A stretch of DNA of 64,000 nucleotides from Sporosarcina sp. Marseille-Q4943 (GCF_943736995.1 NZ_CALSFT010000002.1:1-64000); one strand, 5' to 3'; shown: positions 7,913-17,652, counted from the first letter of the stretch. Numbers and translations: made by a program. The notes: generated by a model from the letters alone, not told the origin.

Positions 7913-7989
7913 TTTCTACGGATTTCTACGGCTTTTAGAGAAATGATTTGTATTTCACGACGTTTATTTGTTATCCTTCAATCTCTACT

Positions 7990-8730
7990 TCATACACTTA
8001 CGAGTTCTTTTTCAGGCAATAACTCGATATTGCCTTTTTCATCTGTTGAACTGCCCAGCAAATCGCAAGGTCGGCCGACTTGGTCAATCACGCCATCTTT
8101 GATCTTCACGATCCGATCCGCAAGTACGTGGGCATCGTTTTGATTGTGTGTAACGAAGATTGCGGTAATGTTCGCTTTTTTTAATATCCGGCGAAGATCT
8201 TCACGAATTTTAACTAGGAGTTCGGTGTCCAGATTACTGAAAGGTTCATCCAAAAGAATGAGCTCAGGTTTTGGTGCAATTGCACGTGCAAGTGATACGC
8301 GCTGTTGCTGACCACCGCTCAGCTGATGCGGGTACCGCTTTTCATAACCTTCAAGTTCCACGAGTTCCAATACTTCCTTCAGACGTTTCAATTTATCGTT
8401 ACGGCCCATTTTAGGGAGTCCGAATAATACGTTATCCTTTACACTCATATGAGGGAATAGCGCATAATCTTGAAATACCATACCAATTCCGCGCTTTTCG
8501 GGTTGGACGAATGTGTGGGTGTTAAATATTGTTTTATCGCCTAACGTAAATGAACCGCCTTTCGGCATCTCAAGTCCGGCAATCAGTCGAAGAATTGTGC
8601 TTTTCCCACTTCCACTTCGCCCAAGTATAGAGATGATTTCACCTTTGTTTACCGTAAGTGTGAAGTCTTCGACTGCATTGGCAGGTGAATTCGAATAAGA
8701 GAAGCTCATATTTTGAATATCGATAAACAT
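7990..8730 (-). CDS. fbpC: Fe(III) ABC transporter, ATP-binding protein
   Basis: This 246-residue ATPase has Walker A GRSGSGKST (about 37-45), a Q-loop, the signature LSGGQQQR, Walker B LILLDEP and the switch His in VTHNQ. Sequence features match the FbpC/PotA-like class that energises ferric-iron uptake. It lacks most of the extra C-terminal regulatory domain of full-length FbpC (about 350 residues), ending soon after the nucleotide-binding domain. RBS AGGGG precedes ATG 8730. The permease stop is one base away, so it is the last gene of the fbpABC operon. Confidence 0.9.
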   Translation of the reverse strand: MFIDIQNMSFSYSNSPANAVEDFTLTVNKGEIISILGRSGSGKSTILRLIAGLEMPKGGSFTLGDKTIFNTHTFVQPEKRGIGMVFQDYALFPHMSVKDNVLFGLPKMGRNDKLKRLKEVLELVELEGYEKRYPHQLSGGQQQRVSLARAIAPKPELILLDEPFSNLDTELLVKIREDLRRILKKANITAIFVTHNQNDAHVLADRIVKIKDGVIDQVGRPCDLLGSSTDEKGNIELLPEKELVSV

Positions 8731-8731
8731 A

Positions 8732-10363
8732 TTAATCCGACCCCTCTCTAAGCAGTTTGTTAAAAACGAATATTGCTATTGCACTTACACCGACTATGAG
8801 TAAGGAAGCTTGTGACGCTTCCATAATTTTTTCATCACTAGCATATTGGAACGCCTTTGTTGCAAGTGTATCATAGTTGAATGGTCTCAAAATGAGAGTC
8901 AATGGGATTTCTTTTAAAATGTCGACAAATGTAAGGATGAATCCGCTAATAATTGCGCCTTTCATCATCGGAATATCGATCTTGAAAAATGTTCGCATGC
9001 TGCTAACGCCTAGCATACGCGAGGCATCACGAAAGTCCGTACCGATTTTCGTGTATCCAGATTCAATCGAATTGTACCCGATTGCGAAAAACCGTATGAT
9101 GTATGCACTAATTAGCATAACTAAACTAACACTTAAGACGAGTGCGGAATCCAATCCTAAAAATAGATATACAGGTGCTAGTTGCCGGTCAATGGCAATA
9201 AAAGTTGTGACGACTGCTACAGCGATGACTGCACCTGGTATGGAATAGCCAAGAATTGTTAATTTAGGAACCACTTTTGCAAACTTGTGTTTCGTAATTC
9301 GACTAAAATTCCCAATAATGAGCGAGAACAAAATGATGAGCATTGAGGCTGTTCCCGCAACAATGATCGAGTTTTTCGTGTATGTCAACACTTCCTCCAT
9401 CGGAACTTTGCCGAATGTGAGGACAACCCAGTCCAACAACTGGAGAACTGGAATGAGGAAGGCAATCGTAAAAATAATTAGCGTATACGCTGTTGCCAAA
9501 GCTGCCTTTTTTCCGGTCAATTTGACGAGTGGCAGCGGTCTAAGTTTCGTTGAAGAGAAACTGTATTTCTTTCCGCCACGGAGAACCCACTCAATTACGA
9601 GGATGAAGATGACGATGCCCATCAGGCAAGCCGCAAGTTTTATGGAAGAATCCAAGTCTCCTAGGCCGAACCACGTCTGGAAAATTGCAGTACTGAACGT
9701 TTGAATGCCAAAATACTTAACTACGCCATAGTCATTTAACACTTCTAATATGACAAGGCTAGCCCCGCCTATGACTGACACACGTGAAATGGGAAGTACA
9801 ACCTTCAGGAAGATTTCAATAGGGCCTTTCCCAAGTGTCCGTGCACTTTCAACGAGAGAAGCAGCTTGATTGGACAAGAAAATTCTCGTGATCATATAAA
9901 CATACGGATATAAGAAAATCGTATAAATGAAAATGGCACCCGGGACATTCATAATATCGAAATAGGCTTGATTCACCGTTACATCAAAATGATTTCGAAG
10001 CGTCTTTTGAATGATGCCCGTGTAATTGAGGATGCCATGGTACGTATATGCACCGATGAATGGCGGTATTGATAAAGGTAAGATGAGTGACCATTTCATG
10101 AAATTACGAAGTGGAAAGTCATATTGTGCAATAAGCCAAGCAAGGCTAAGACCAATTGCGATGGTGAATATTGCTGTGAACAATACAAGTGTGAGTGAAG
10201 ACTTAATATAGTTTACAAGCATGAATTCGCGAATATGCCCCCAATTTTCGCTTGCAGGAGTAAAAACGCCTGTGACAATTGATAAATTAGGAACAAACAG
10301 TAAAGTAATAATGAGTATTGCACCGATTGTCCAACCATTCACGTTTACAATTCGCCTATTCAT
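8732..10363 (-). CDS. fbpB: Fe(III) ABC transporter, fused permease
   Basis: The 543-residue permease contains two binding-protein-dependent transport domains in one chain, about 12 membrane segments, as in FbpB/SfuB. EAA-loop-like segments are ESARTLGKGPIEIFLKVVLP and DASRMLGVSSMRTFFKIDIP. I prefer ATG 10363 (MNRRIVNVNG). In-frame upstream codons reach a TTG at 10393, but that lies right against the hairpin at 10398-10421; ATG 10375 is another option. It moves ferric iron delivered by FbpA across the membrane. Confidence 0.88.
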   Translation of the reverse strand: MNRRIVNVNGWTIGAILIITLLFVPNLSIVTGVFTPASENWGHIREFMLVNYIKSSLTLVLFTAIFTIAIGLSLAWLIAQYDFPLRNFMKWSLILPLSIPPFIGAYTYHGILNYTGIIQKTLRNHFDVTVNQAYFDIMNVPGAIFIYTIFLYPYVYMITRIFLSNQAASLVESARTLGKGPIEIFLKVVLPISRVSVIGGASLVILEVLNDYGVVKYFGIQTFSTAIFQTWFGLGDLDSSIKLAACLMGIVIFILVIEWVLRGGKKYSFSSTKLRPLPLVKLTGKKAALATAYTLIIFTIAFLIPVLQLLDWVVLTFGKVPMEEVLTYTKNSIIVAGTASMLIILFSLIIGNFSRITKHKFAKVVPKLTILGYSIPGAVIAVAVVTTFIAIDRQLAPVYLFLGLDSALVLSVSLVMLISAYIIRFFAIGYNSIESGYTKIGTDFRDASRMLGVSSMRTFFKIDIPMMKGAIISGFILTFVDILKEIPLTLILRPFNYDTLATKAFQYASDEKIMEASQASLLIVGVSAIAIFVFNKLLREGSD

Positions 10364-10396
10364 GACCAAACCCATCCTTTGCCTTTTCCGCAATAA

Positions 10397-10422
10397 ACCC
10401 CTACCGCAAAAGCGGCAGGGGG
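10397..10422 (-). terminator. Intercistronic hairpin between fbpA and fbpB
   Basis: CCCCTACCGC (10398-10407) pairs with GCGGCAGGGG (10412-10421) around a short A-rich loop. On the coding strand it follows the fbpA stop and is trailed only by TTTATT. It probably acts as a partial terminator or mRNA 3'-end stabiliser that keeps the binding protein more abundant than the permease. Confidence 0.65.
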
Positions 10423-10429
10423 CAAACTA

Positions 10430-11500
10430 TTATTTCCAACCTACTTCGTTAAAAATCATAATCGCTTTTGCGTTATTTTCTCCTAGAACTGTGAGTGGAA
10501 TTTCCTGTTCCTTGAACTCACCCCAAGATTTTAAAAGTTCTGCTGGTTCTACGTCTTGGTTTACAGGATATTCGTAATTTGCTTCTGCAAATGTAAATTG
10601 TGCTTCTTCACCAGTTAGGAATTCAAGAAGTTTCAACGCATTGTCCGCGTTTTTCGAACCATTGACAACCCCAGCACCGCTAATGTTGACGTGTGTTCCT
10701 GTCGTTTCCTGGTTCGGGAAGAAAATACCTAGCTGTTCTGCTACTTTGACCTCTTCCGGGTCTTGAGAGTTCAGCATTTGTCCTAAGTAATAGGTGTTCA
10801 TGATTGCAATGTCACCAATGCCTGCAGCAATGGCCTTCGCTTGGTCACGATCCCCGCCTTCCGGACTGCGTGCCATATTGTTCACAATGCCTTGTGCCCA
10901 TTCTTTCGCTTTTTCTTCACCGTCGATTTCGATGAATGAAGCTAATAGAGACTGGTTATAGACGCTTTCGGATGAACGAACAAGAAAACGTCCTTTCCAT
11001 GCATCTTCTGTGAGCGCTTCATAAGTTGATAACTCTTCGGGTTTCACTTTATCTTTATTATATACGAGAATACGTGCACGTTTCGTCAAACCTACCCACA
11101 TGTCATCAGAATCACGGAATTTTTCTGGCACTTGTTTCGACAAAATGTCACTTGACACAGCTTGAAGCAATCCTTGCTCTTTGGCACGGTATAGTCTGCC
11201 AACGTCTGCTGTTAAGAAAAGATCGGCTTTCGTAGCTGTTCCTTCACGTTTGATCCGCTCGATCAACTCATCGGCTTCACCTTTAATGACGTTCACCTTG
11301 ATGCCTGTTTCGTCCTCAAACTTTTTGTACAGCTCATTATCAACGTCATAATGTCTGCTCGTATACAAATTCACTTCGGATTTTTCGTTTTTCTTTTGCT
11401 TCTCGTTATCTCCTGCGTCGCTGCTTTGATTCGCACTATTCCCACATGCCGCGAGAACGAGTAGCAAAGAGGCAAGCAGGACCATTAAACTTTTCTTCAT
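10430..11500 (-). CDS. fbpA: Fe(III)-binding lipoprotein of ABC transporter
   Basis: The 356-residue protein has a lipoprotein signal peptide with lipobox LAAC (Cys about 19) followed by a Ser/Asn/Glu/Lys-rich linker. The mature part is an extracellular solute-binding fold of the ferric-binding FbpA/FutA class. The pair of tyrosines in MNTYYLGQ matches the iron-ligand Tyr-Tyr of FbpA. It is first in the operon fbpA-fbpB-fbpC, preceded by a Fur box at 11534-11548, so iron-starvation induction is expected. Confidence 0.92.
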   Translation of the reverse strand: MKKSLMVLLASLLLVLAACGNSANQSSDAGDNEKQKKNEKSEVNLYTSRHYDVDNELYKKFEDETGIKVNVIKGEADELIERIKREGTATKADLFLTADVGRLYRAKEQGLLQAVSSDILSKQVPEKFRDSDDMWVGLTKRARILVYNKDKVKPEELSTYEALTEDAWKGRFLVRSSESVYNQSLLASFIEIDGEEKAKEWAQGIVNNMARSPEGGDRDQAKAIAAGIGDIAIMNTYYLGQMLNSQDPEEVKVAEQLGIFFPNQETTGTHVNISGAGVVNGSKNADNALKLLEFLTGEEAQFTFAEANYEYPVNQDVEPAELLKSWGEFKEQEIPLTVLGENNAKAIMIFNEVGWK

Positions 11501-11533
11501 ATATTATTTCCTCTCCCAACTTATGTTTATGAT

Positions 11534-11548
11534 TGATAACGATTCTCA
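11534..11548 (-). promoter_or_regulatory. Fur box upstream of fbpA
   Basis: TGATAAC-G-ATTCTCA resembles the 7-1-7 Fur consensus TGATAAT-N-ATTATCA with two mismatches and lies 34-48 bases upstream of the fbpA start. Confidence 0.8.
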
Positions 11549-11610
11549 ATCTCATTCTTAATATAAAGTGTTGTAGCGTGAGAGTCAACAAATAATATAT
11601 AAAATATAAT

Positions 11611-11648
11611 AAAAAGGCCGATTCACAAAAATGAAAATCGACCTTTTT
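11611..11648 (-). terminator. queE terminator
   Basis: Arms AAAAAGG(C)CGATTT-like and AAATCGACCTTTTT form an A/T-flanked hairpin downstream of queE on the minus strand. Confidence 0.75.
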
Positions 11649-11676
11649 ATTTATCTTAATACTTTGTGGTGATGTT

Positions 11677-12384
11677 CTAAACGCCTCTTTTATTGCCCCA
11701 CACAAGGGCATGTAATTGCGGCAACACCTTCGCGTCGTTCATAACCGGGGAAGCGACAGCCAAATCGATGAGCCATTCAAACCGTTTCAATAAGTTGGAT
11801 ACAAGATAGGTGTCATCTGTTGTTATTGTATCATCGTTACCCACTTGTAAATAGAAAGGAACTGATGGGTAGCGGAGATGGACTTCTTCCGCAAATTTGA
11901 AATCCATTTCATCAAAAACAACGATTTTCAGACTTGCATTTGCACCAGTCAGTTTCTCCATGAAATGATCAAGTTTGCTGAAATCGGTTATCATTTTTGA
12001 ACTCGGTGGTTTTGGAGAAAGCGTGATGTCGTCGATATTCAACAACCAATCTTGCCAAAACGTAGCTTGCGTTTCGACGGCAACTTTCCAACCTTCTGCA
12101 TGGCAAAGATCGACCAGTTCTCCGATCCCTTTATGCAAGGCAGGGTTTCCCCCTGAAATTGTCACGTGTGAAAATGTCTGTCCGCCGATTGCTTTCAGCT
12201 CATCAATAATGTCTTGCGGGCGTTTCGAAACGCTTTTGCCTGTTCCGTCCCATGTAAAACTGGAATCGCACCAAGCACAAGAATAATCGCAACCTGCCGT
12301 CCGGACAAACATCGTCTTTTGTCCGATGACCATTCCTTCCCCTTGGATTGTAGGGCCGAACACTTCCATTACAGGAATCTTCAT
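11677..12384 (-). CDS. queE: 7-carboxy-7-deazaguanine synthase
   Basis: The 235-residue radical-SAM enzyme converts 6-carboxy-tetrahydropterin to 7-carboxy-7-deazaguanine in queuosine/preQ1 biosynthesis. FGPTIQGEG near the N-terminus is the QueE signature. The iron-sulfur cysteines are in CDYSCAWCD (C-x3-C-x2-C). I start it at ATG 12384, behind GGGAGGAATTAC and overlapping the queD stop by four bases, giving [12 protein letters not shown]; the longer open frame upstream lies inside queD. It is the last gene of queC-queD-queE. Confidence 0.94.
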   Translation of the reverse strand: MKIPVMEVFGPTIQGEGMVIGQKTMFVRTAGCDYSCAWCDSSFTWDGTGKSVSKRPQDIIDELKAIGGQTFSHVTISGGNPALHKGIGELVDLCHAEGWKVAVETQATFWQDWLLNIDDITLSPKPPSSKMITDFSKLDHFMEKLTGANASLKIVVFDEMDFKFAEEVHLRYPSVPFYLQVGNDDTITTDDTYLVSNLLKRFEWLIDLAVASPVMNDAKVLPQLHALVWGNKRGV

Positions 12385-12806
12385 TGTAATTCCTCCCGTA
12401 ATGGACGATAAACAACATAGCTCGTTGGAGATTCCCGAACAATCACTTGGAGGCAAACAGGACGATTGTCTTTTTTACGGAGAACGTCCTGAATGGAATT
12501 CCAAATTTGTTCTGCCAACCGTTCAGTCGTCGGAAAGGTATGTTGGAACTCAGGATGATCATTCAACACGGAGTGATCATATTTCTTGTGAATGAGATCT
12601 TTCAGTTGCTTGAAATCTATTAAAAAACCGAGCGGATCTAGCTCGTTTCCTCCGATGGTGACATTAATAAAATACGTATGCCCATGCATTACTTGGCATT
12701 TCCCAGCATCTTCATGAGGAATGAAATGAGCAGCCGAAAAATGCATGTCTTTATTTAATTCGAATCGATAGTCATGTTGAACTTGCGGATAATATTGCTG
12801 CATCAT
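12381..12806 (-). CDS. queD: 6-carboxy-5,6,7,8-tetrahydropterin synthase
   Basis: This 141-residue enzyme is a PTPS/QueD-family protein that makes 6-carboxytetrahydropterin from dihydroneopterin triphosphate. Zinc-binding histidines are in HFSAAHFI and HGHTY, and the catalytic Cys is in GKCQVMHGH. The start ATG 12806 overlaps the queC stop (ATGA); ATG 12803 directly follows. It lies between queC and queE with overlaps on both sides. Confidence 0.94.
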   Translation of the reverse strand: MMQQYYPQVQHDYRFELNKDMHFSAAHFIPHEDAGKCQVMHGHTYFINVTIGGNELDPLGFLIDFKQLKDLIHKKYDHSVLNDHPEFQHTFPTTERLAEQIWNSIQDVLRKKDNRPVCLQVIVRESPTSYVVYRPLREELQ

Positions 12807-13468
12807 TTAGCTGCACCTGCAGTCTTCCGGGCTTGATATGCCGCAAGCCCTTCATTGCGCAGCGCACACGCAGGGCATTCTCCGCATCCTGTACTTGGAA
12901 CGCCGTTGTAGCAAGTGAGTGTTTTCTCCTGCACAAAATCAATTGCGCCCAGTTCATCGGCCAGCTCCCACACTTCGGACTTATCAAGCCACATTAACGG
13001 CGTATGGATGACAAAGTTTCCATCCATGGCTAAATTCAACGTCACATTTAATGATTTAATAAAATTGTCGCGGCAATCAGGATAACCGCTAAAATCCGTT
13101 TCACTCACACCGGTGATCAAGTGCCGTGCGCCAATCGCATCCGCGTAAACCGCCGCGAAAGATAGAAACAGGTGATTTCGTCCAGGTACGAATGTTGACG
13201 GTAGTTCGCCATCCACTTCGGTCACTTCAATGTCATCTCGTGTGAGCGCATTAGCTGACAATTGGTTAATCAAATTCATATCCAGCACTTTGAACGATAC
13301 ACCAAGTTCTTCCGCAATGTTTCGGGCACATTCGATTTCATCCGAATGCCGTTGTCCGTAGTCGAACGTTACCGTTGCTACTTCCCGGAAGTTTTTCAAT
13401 GCCCAAAACAGGCATGTCGTACTGTCTTGACCGCCACTAAAGACGACCACCGCTTTTTCATTTTTCAT
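12803..13468 (-). CDS. queC: 7-cyano-7-deazaguanine synthase
   Basis: The 221-residue ATP-dependent enzyme converts 7-carboxy-7-deazaguanine to preQ0. The PP-loop SGGQDSTT lies at about residues 11-18. A C-terminal zinc site is formed by the cysteines of [16 protein letters not shown]. It starts at ATG 13468 behind a preQ1-I riboswitch whose 3' end contains the Shine-Dalgarno sequence. First gene of the operon. A queF gene, which follows in B. subtilis, is absent here. Confidence 0.95.
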   Translation of the reverse strand: MKNEKAVVVFSGGQDSTTCLFWALKNFREVATVTFDYGQRHSDEIECARNIAEELGVSFKVLDMNLINQLSANALTRDDIEVTEVDGELPSTFVPGRNHLFLSFAAVYADAIGARHLITGVSETDFSGYPDCRDNFIKSLNVTLNLAMDGNFVIHTPLMWLDKSEVWELADELGAIDFVQEKTLTCYNGVPSTGCGECPACALRNEGLAAYQARKTAGAAK

Positions 13469-13477
13469 TGTACATAT

Positions 13478-13516
13478 CTCCTTAGTTTTTTAGAGAGGGA
13501 GTTTGCGAACCTCTTT
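13478..13516 (-). promoter_or_regulatory. preQ1-I riboswitch (translational)
   Basis: On the minus strand the leader reads AGAGGTTCGCAAAC, then TCCCTCTCTAAAAAACTAAGGAG, i.e. the small P1 stem AGAGG/CCTCT, a variable loop and the A-rich tail of class-I preQ1 aptamers. The conserved AAAAAACTAAGG end overlaps the queC Shine-Dalgarno, so ligand binding should block translation of queCDE. Confidence 0.9.
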
Positions 13517-13587
13517 TTGGAACCTTTTAATAATACCATAGGTGAGCGGGGGAGGGGGTTGGAACCAATCGGATCCAAACAGAAATA

Positions 13588-13628
13588 GGCTGATGTGAGT
13601 CCGGTTCAATACCGTTTTCACATCAGCC
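13588..13628. terminator. Hairpin downstream of topB
   Basis: GGCTGATGTGA (13588-13598) pairs with TCACATCAGCC (13618-13628). It lies just past the topB stop on the minus strand; the T-run is weak on that strand, so termination may be partial. Confidence 0.65.
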
Positions 13629-13638
13629 AAATTCTTCT

Positions 13639-15774
13639 TTACTGAAACACCAAGTTTAGTTTTCCATTCTCCAACGCAAGGCTCGCATCGAATTTATTGC
13701 CGTTATTGGCGGTGAATCCTTTGATCGTATTCGTTTTGCCTTTTGTGCAAAGGAGTTTCACTTGCGCGGGTGTCAGCTTCTTCTTCAGGAACATGCCTGG
13801 AAAAGTCTGTTTACATCCGTTTTTATAATTGCTGCAGCCATAAAATTCTTTGCGGGCTAAAATCATCCCTGTCTTACACACTGGGCATGGGGCAACTTCT
13901 GTTGCTTGATAAGAGCCGCGCGATTTTGATTGCCGCGGCGGAACTTTCGTCGCATCGATTGGCTTAGCCTCCAGCTGTTTCGGGACATCATCCAATAGCT
14001 TCGCAATGAACTTCGAAATATTATCGAGGAAATGCTGTCCGCTTCCTTCACCATTTCCGATTTTCCGCAAATACGTTTCCCACTTCGCTGTCATGGAAGG
14101 ACTGGCGAGCAGATTCCCTTCAATCGCCTGGCAAAGCACACGACCTTTCTCAGTAATCGACACGATGTTTTTAGACACGGTTATGTACCCGTGCTTTTTA
14201 ATCGTTTCGATAATGCCGCTTCGGGTCGCTTCCGTCCCAAGTCCCTCGATTTCTTTCAAAATATCCGTTTCCTCTTTGTCCTCGACAAGCTTTCCGCATG
14301 TTTTCATCATCGCAATGAGCTGACCTTCCGTGTAAGGCTTCGGAGGCTGTGTTTTGCCTTCCTTGATGCCAATATCGGATTGGACGGTCTCTTGCATACG
14401 AAGTGGCGGCAAAGCGGGTTCGTCCTTTTCATCCTTTGATCGTTGGAATAAAGCCTTCCACCCTAAATCTCTTTCTGTCTTGCCTGTAGTGAAAAACGGA
14501 AGGCCGTTCACATCCGTCGTCACTTTCGTCTCCGTATATAAATAATCTGTGTGGAACATGGCGAGCGTCGTGCGGACGACTTCTTCGTATAGATTCCGCT
14601 CGAGCGGCGACATTCTGCCAAGAACTGCTTGTGTCGGCACTTTCTTCGTCGGGATGATGGCGTAGTGCTCCTGCACCTTCGAACTGTCGACATACCGTTT
14701 CTTTGGAGCAAGCGAAGCGACAGGGAAGGGATGACCGATCAGCTGTTGGTAATCGCCGACTTGGTCCTTCAAGTACGCAAATTCATTCGGCGTAATATGA
14801 CGCGCGTCCGTCCTTGGATAGGTGACAAGCTTCTTCTCATACAAGCCTTGCATCGTCTTCAGCACGTTCGCCGGGCTCATCTTCCAACGCCGGTTCGCTG
14901 TCGCCTGCAACGTTGACAGTGAATGCAGCTGAGGTGGCGGCGTCCGCTTATCGGTATGGGTGACAGAGGTGATCACGCCAGGCGAATTCGGTTGGATTCC
15001 ATGTTTTGCAAGGAGTTCCTGAATGATCTCCCGTTTCGGTTCCTTCGCTTTCGCCTTCCCTTTATACGTACCGTGTTCTGCTTTAAAGGTCGCTTCCACT
15101 TCGAAAAACGGTTCCGAGATAAATGTCTCAATCTCACGCTGCCGTTGATAGATCAAGTAGACCGTTGGAGACTGCACACGTCCGATCGGAAACACTTCCT
15201 GAACCCCTTTCGCTTTCAATAAAAGTGTATACAAGCGGGAGGCGTTCATACCGACGAGCCAGTCGCTGATCTGCCGGGCTTTCGCTTCTTCATAGAGCTG
15301 CAAATCCTTGCGGTTATCACGCAAATTCGCAAACCCCTTCCGCACTTCATCGACTTCAAGTGAATTGATCCAAAGCCGCTTGATCGTCTGGTTGCGAGCC
15401 CCTGTTTGATAATAAATGCTGTAGAAGATGTTTGACCCTTCCCGGTCTACGTCACAAGCATTGATAACCGTATCCGTCCCACGAATGAGCTTCTTTACAA
15501 TTTGAAACTGCTTGAACTTTCCCTTCGCCACTTGAAACTCGTATCGGTCCGGCAAGATCGGTAGACTGCCGAGCGACCAACGTTTCCAAGCGGGATTGTA
15601 GGCATGCGGTTCCTTAAGTTCAACTAAGTGTCCGACGCCCCATGTGATATAGGCACCTTCGGGGAAGATTGGACACGGGTTAATCTCAAGGAATCCTTCA
15701 TGCTTCCGCACGGAAAAAGCGTCCGCATACGCTTTCGCTTGGGATGGTTTTTCGGCTAGGATGACTGGCTTCAC
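13639..15774 (-). CDS. topB: DNA topoisomerase III
   Basis: The 711-residue type IA topoisomerase has a TOPRIM domain at the N-terminus (KPVILAEKPSQAKA, with acidic DVDREGSN), the catalytic tyrosine in LVTYPRTDARH, and a C-terminal zinc-ribbon (CPVC...GCSNYKNGC). It relaxes negative supercoils and unlinks single-strand intermediates. I use GTG 15774, because the upstream in-frame ATG 15792 overlaps the strong AAAGGAGGGG ribosome site. A decayed copy of the first 12 codons and upstream region exists near 18311-18445. Confidence 0.94.
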   Translation of the reverse strand: MKPVILAEKPSQAKAYADAFSVRKHEGFLEINPCPIFPEGAYITWGVGHLVELKEPHAYNPAWKRWSLGSLPILPDRYEFQVAKGKFKQFQIVKKLIRGTDTVINACDVDREGSNIFYSIYYQTGARNQTIKRLWINSLEVDEVRKGFANLRDNRKDLQLYEEAKARQISDWLVGMNASRLYTLLLKAKGVQEVFPIGRVQSPTVYLIYQRQREIETFISEPFFEVEATFKAEHGTYKGKAKAKEPKREIIQELLAKHGIQPNSPGVITSVTHTDKRTPPPQLHSLSTLQATANRRWKMSPANVLKTMQGLYEKKLVTYPRTDARHITPNEFAYLKDQVGDYQQLIGHPFPVASLAPKKRYVDSSKVQEHYAIIPTKKVPTQAVLGRMSPLERNLYEEVVRTTLAMFHTDYLYTETKVTTDVNGLPFFTTGKTERDLGWKALFQRSKDEKDEPALPPLRMQETVQSDIGIKEGKTQPPKPYTEGQLIAMMKTCGKLVEDKEETDILKEIEGLGTEATRSGIIETIKKHGYITVSKNIVSITEKGRVLCQAIEGNLLASPSMTAKWETYLRKIGNGEGSGQHFLDNISKFIAKLLDDVPKQLEAKPIDATKVPPRQSKSRGSYQATEVAPCPVCKTGMILARKEFYGCSNYKNGCKQTFPGMFLKKKLTPAQVKLLCTKGKTNTIKGFTANNGNKFDASLALENGKLNLVFQ

Positions 15775-16085
15775 ACTAGCCCCTCCTTTCATTATATGAT
15801 GAAACGTTCGTTCTGTTATTATCGCATAAATGGAAGAAGTTTACGAGTTGGGAGCAAGGATCTAAAGTGAGATTAATCTTCATGAAAGGTTGAACAAATG
15901 GGGAAATTCACGTTTGTGTCCTTTGTTTGAGTGACTGTCATCCGATTCATGGCCAAGGTCATCTTTAACACTACACTACTTCAGGATACTGATGTCAGGG
16001 GATGCTATAATAGCATTTACTGTATCATTAGGAGCATAATACATAATTTGTTATATGAAAACTTACAAATAAAGGGTGGAGTATA
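15775..16085. other. Intergenic region with a 15-bp dyad
   Basis: This divergent gap between topB and the MocR gene holds no gene. ATGCTAT-A-ATAGCAT at 16002-16016 is a perfect dyad that contains a TATAAT (16006-16011), a possible -10 or operator for the MocR gene. No convincing -35 is seen. Confidence 0.5.
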
Positions 16086-17537
16086 ATGCAATTTATGCTA
16101 GACCGTTCAATAAAAAAACCTATGTATAGGCAACTTGTAGAACAAATAGAGAATGCAATTATATCGGGAGATTTATCTCAGGACCAGCCATTACCATCTG
16201 AACGTGAGTTGGCAAAAAACTTACAGATTAATAGGAGTACGGTGGTGACTGCTTATGATGAGCTAGAGGCAGTCGGATTAATTGTCAGAAAGATAGGGAG
16301 CGGCACGTATATAAATACGGATATATGGGGGCTAACTCATAAAAGGGTTCCCAATTGGGGGAGATATGTAGAGGATGGCTCATTTCTTCCGAATCTTCCG
16401 TTGGTACAGAAACTTCGTAATGAAACTGAGCAAAAAGGAATGATTAACCTATCAAGCGGGGAACTTGCAGCAGATTTACTACCTAACGTCCAATTCGCTA
16501 GGATTCTTAAGGAGCATGCGTTTGATGAGCATTTAGGTTACGATCATCCTTTAGGCGATGCGGGATTACGGGAGACCATTTGTAAACATATGAAAACGTA
16601 TAAAAGTATGGTAGTTGAGCCAGACTCCATATTGATTACATCGGGTGCTCAGCAAGCAATACACCTAATCGTTCAATGCTTGTTAAAACCAGGGGATACA
16701 GTAGCGATTGAAGACCCATCCTATGCATTCTCTTTACAGATCTTTCAATCATTTGGTGTTAAAACGCTCTTACTCCCAGTTGATCAACATGGTGTAAATC
16801 CTGATGATATTGAAGCTTTACAAAGAAAACATCGAATTCGTATGCTCTTCTTAAATCCTGATTATCAAAATCCTACTGGCACGAAAATGTCGCTGGAACG
16901 CCGAAAGAGAATATTGGAATTATCATCAAAGCACGGTTTCCCCATAATAGAGGATGATCCTTATAATTTGACGTCATTCGACGGGTGCATTGGACCTACG
17001 TTAAAGTCAATGGACGATAATGATAATGTTTTATACATTAGTTCGTTATCAAAAGTGGTTGCATCAGGACTGCGCATTGGTTGGATTATTGGTCCGGAAA
17101 AAGTGATTAAACGCTTGTCAGACGGCAAACAGCAAATTGACTTTGGCCATAGTGTTTTTCCGCAATGGATAGCGAATCAATTTCTAGATTCCCCCCAATT
17201 TGACGAACACGTTTCAGATTTAAGGATTCAACTGAGGGAGCGAAGGAATGCGTTGATTTTGGCATTGGACAGCTTATCTAAAGATGAGGTTACATATTTA
17301 GTGCCACAAGGCGGAATTCATTTATGGTGTAAAATAAATCACGAAATTGATGAATATAAGTTACTTGAAGAATCCATGAAAAAAGGCGTTTCATTTGTAC
17401 CTGGGAGAATAATGGGCTCAAAAAATGGATACGTTCGATTTACTTATGGCAAAGGGAACGAAGCTTCAATAAAAGAAGGCATTTCTAGGTTTGTCTACGC
17501 GCTAAGAAATAACAGGGGAATGTTTGAAAGTGTCTGA
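16086..17537 (+). CDS. MocR-type GntR/aminotransferase regulator
   Basis: The 483-residue protein joins an N-terminal GntR winged helix (about 5-75; SERELAKNLQINRSTVVTAYDELE) to a fold-type I aminotransferase domain (about 115-480). The PLP lysine lies in ISSLSKVVASGLRIGW. MocR proteins bind PLP and regulate genes for PLP, GABA, taurine, antibiotic resistance or transport; the target cannot be named here because no pdx or gab genes adjoin. GGGTGGAG precedes ATG 16086. The gene stands alone and diverges from topB. Confidence 0.92.
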   Translation: MQFMLDRSIKKPMYRQLVEQIENAIISGDLSQDQPLPSERELAKNLQINRSTVVTAYDELEAVGLIVRKIGSGTYINTDIWGLTHKRVPNWGRYVEDGSFLPNLPLVQKLRNETEQKGMINLSSGELAADLLPNVQFARILKEHAFDEHLGYDHPLGDAGLRETICKHMKTYKSMVVEPDSILITSGAQQAIHLIVQCLLKPGDTVAIEDPSYAFSLQIFQSFGVKTLLLPVDQHGVNPDDIEALQRKHRIRMLFLNPDYQNPTGTKMSLERRKRILELSSKHGFPIIEDDPYNLTSFDGCIGPTLKSMDDNDNVLYISSLSKVVASGLRIGWIIGPEKVIKRLSDGKQQIDFGHSVFPQWIANQFLDSPQFDEHVSDLRIQLRERRNALILALDSLSKDEVTYLVPQGGIHLWCKINHEIDEYKLLEESMKKGVSFVPGRIMGSKNGYVRFTYGKGNEASIKEGISRFVYALRNNRGMFESV

Positions 17538-17589
17538 ATTCTAAAGAACTCCAATAACTTTTTAGTTCCCCCATTTTTAAGCAATCTTA

Positions 17590-17644
17590 GACGGTTCCTG
17601 AGACACGAGAACGATATGTACTATTTCACTGGTTCCGAACCGTC
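17590..17644. terminator. Hairpin between convergent genes
   Basis: GACGGTTC at 17590-17597 and GAACCGTC at 17637-17644 are perfect inverted arms with partly paired bases inside. It sits between the MocR gene and the small membrane protein gene; there is no long T-run, so its terminator role is uncertain. Confidence 0.45.
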
Positions 17645-17652
17645 CTCTGTTG

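Noticed and set aside
11436..11711. 91-residue minus-strand frame between fbpA and queE
   Set aside because: It spans the Fur box and the queE terminator and has no ribosome site.
14032..14439. 135-residue plus-strand frame inside topB
   Set aside because: Antisense shadow of a confidently assigned topoisomerase gene.
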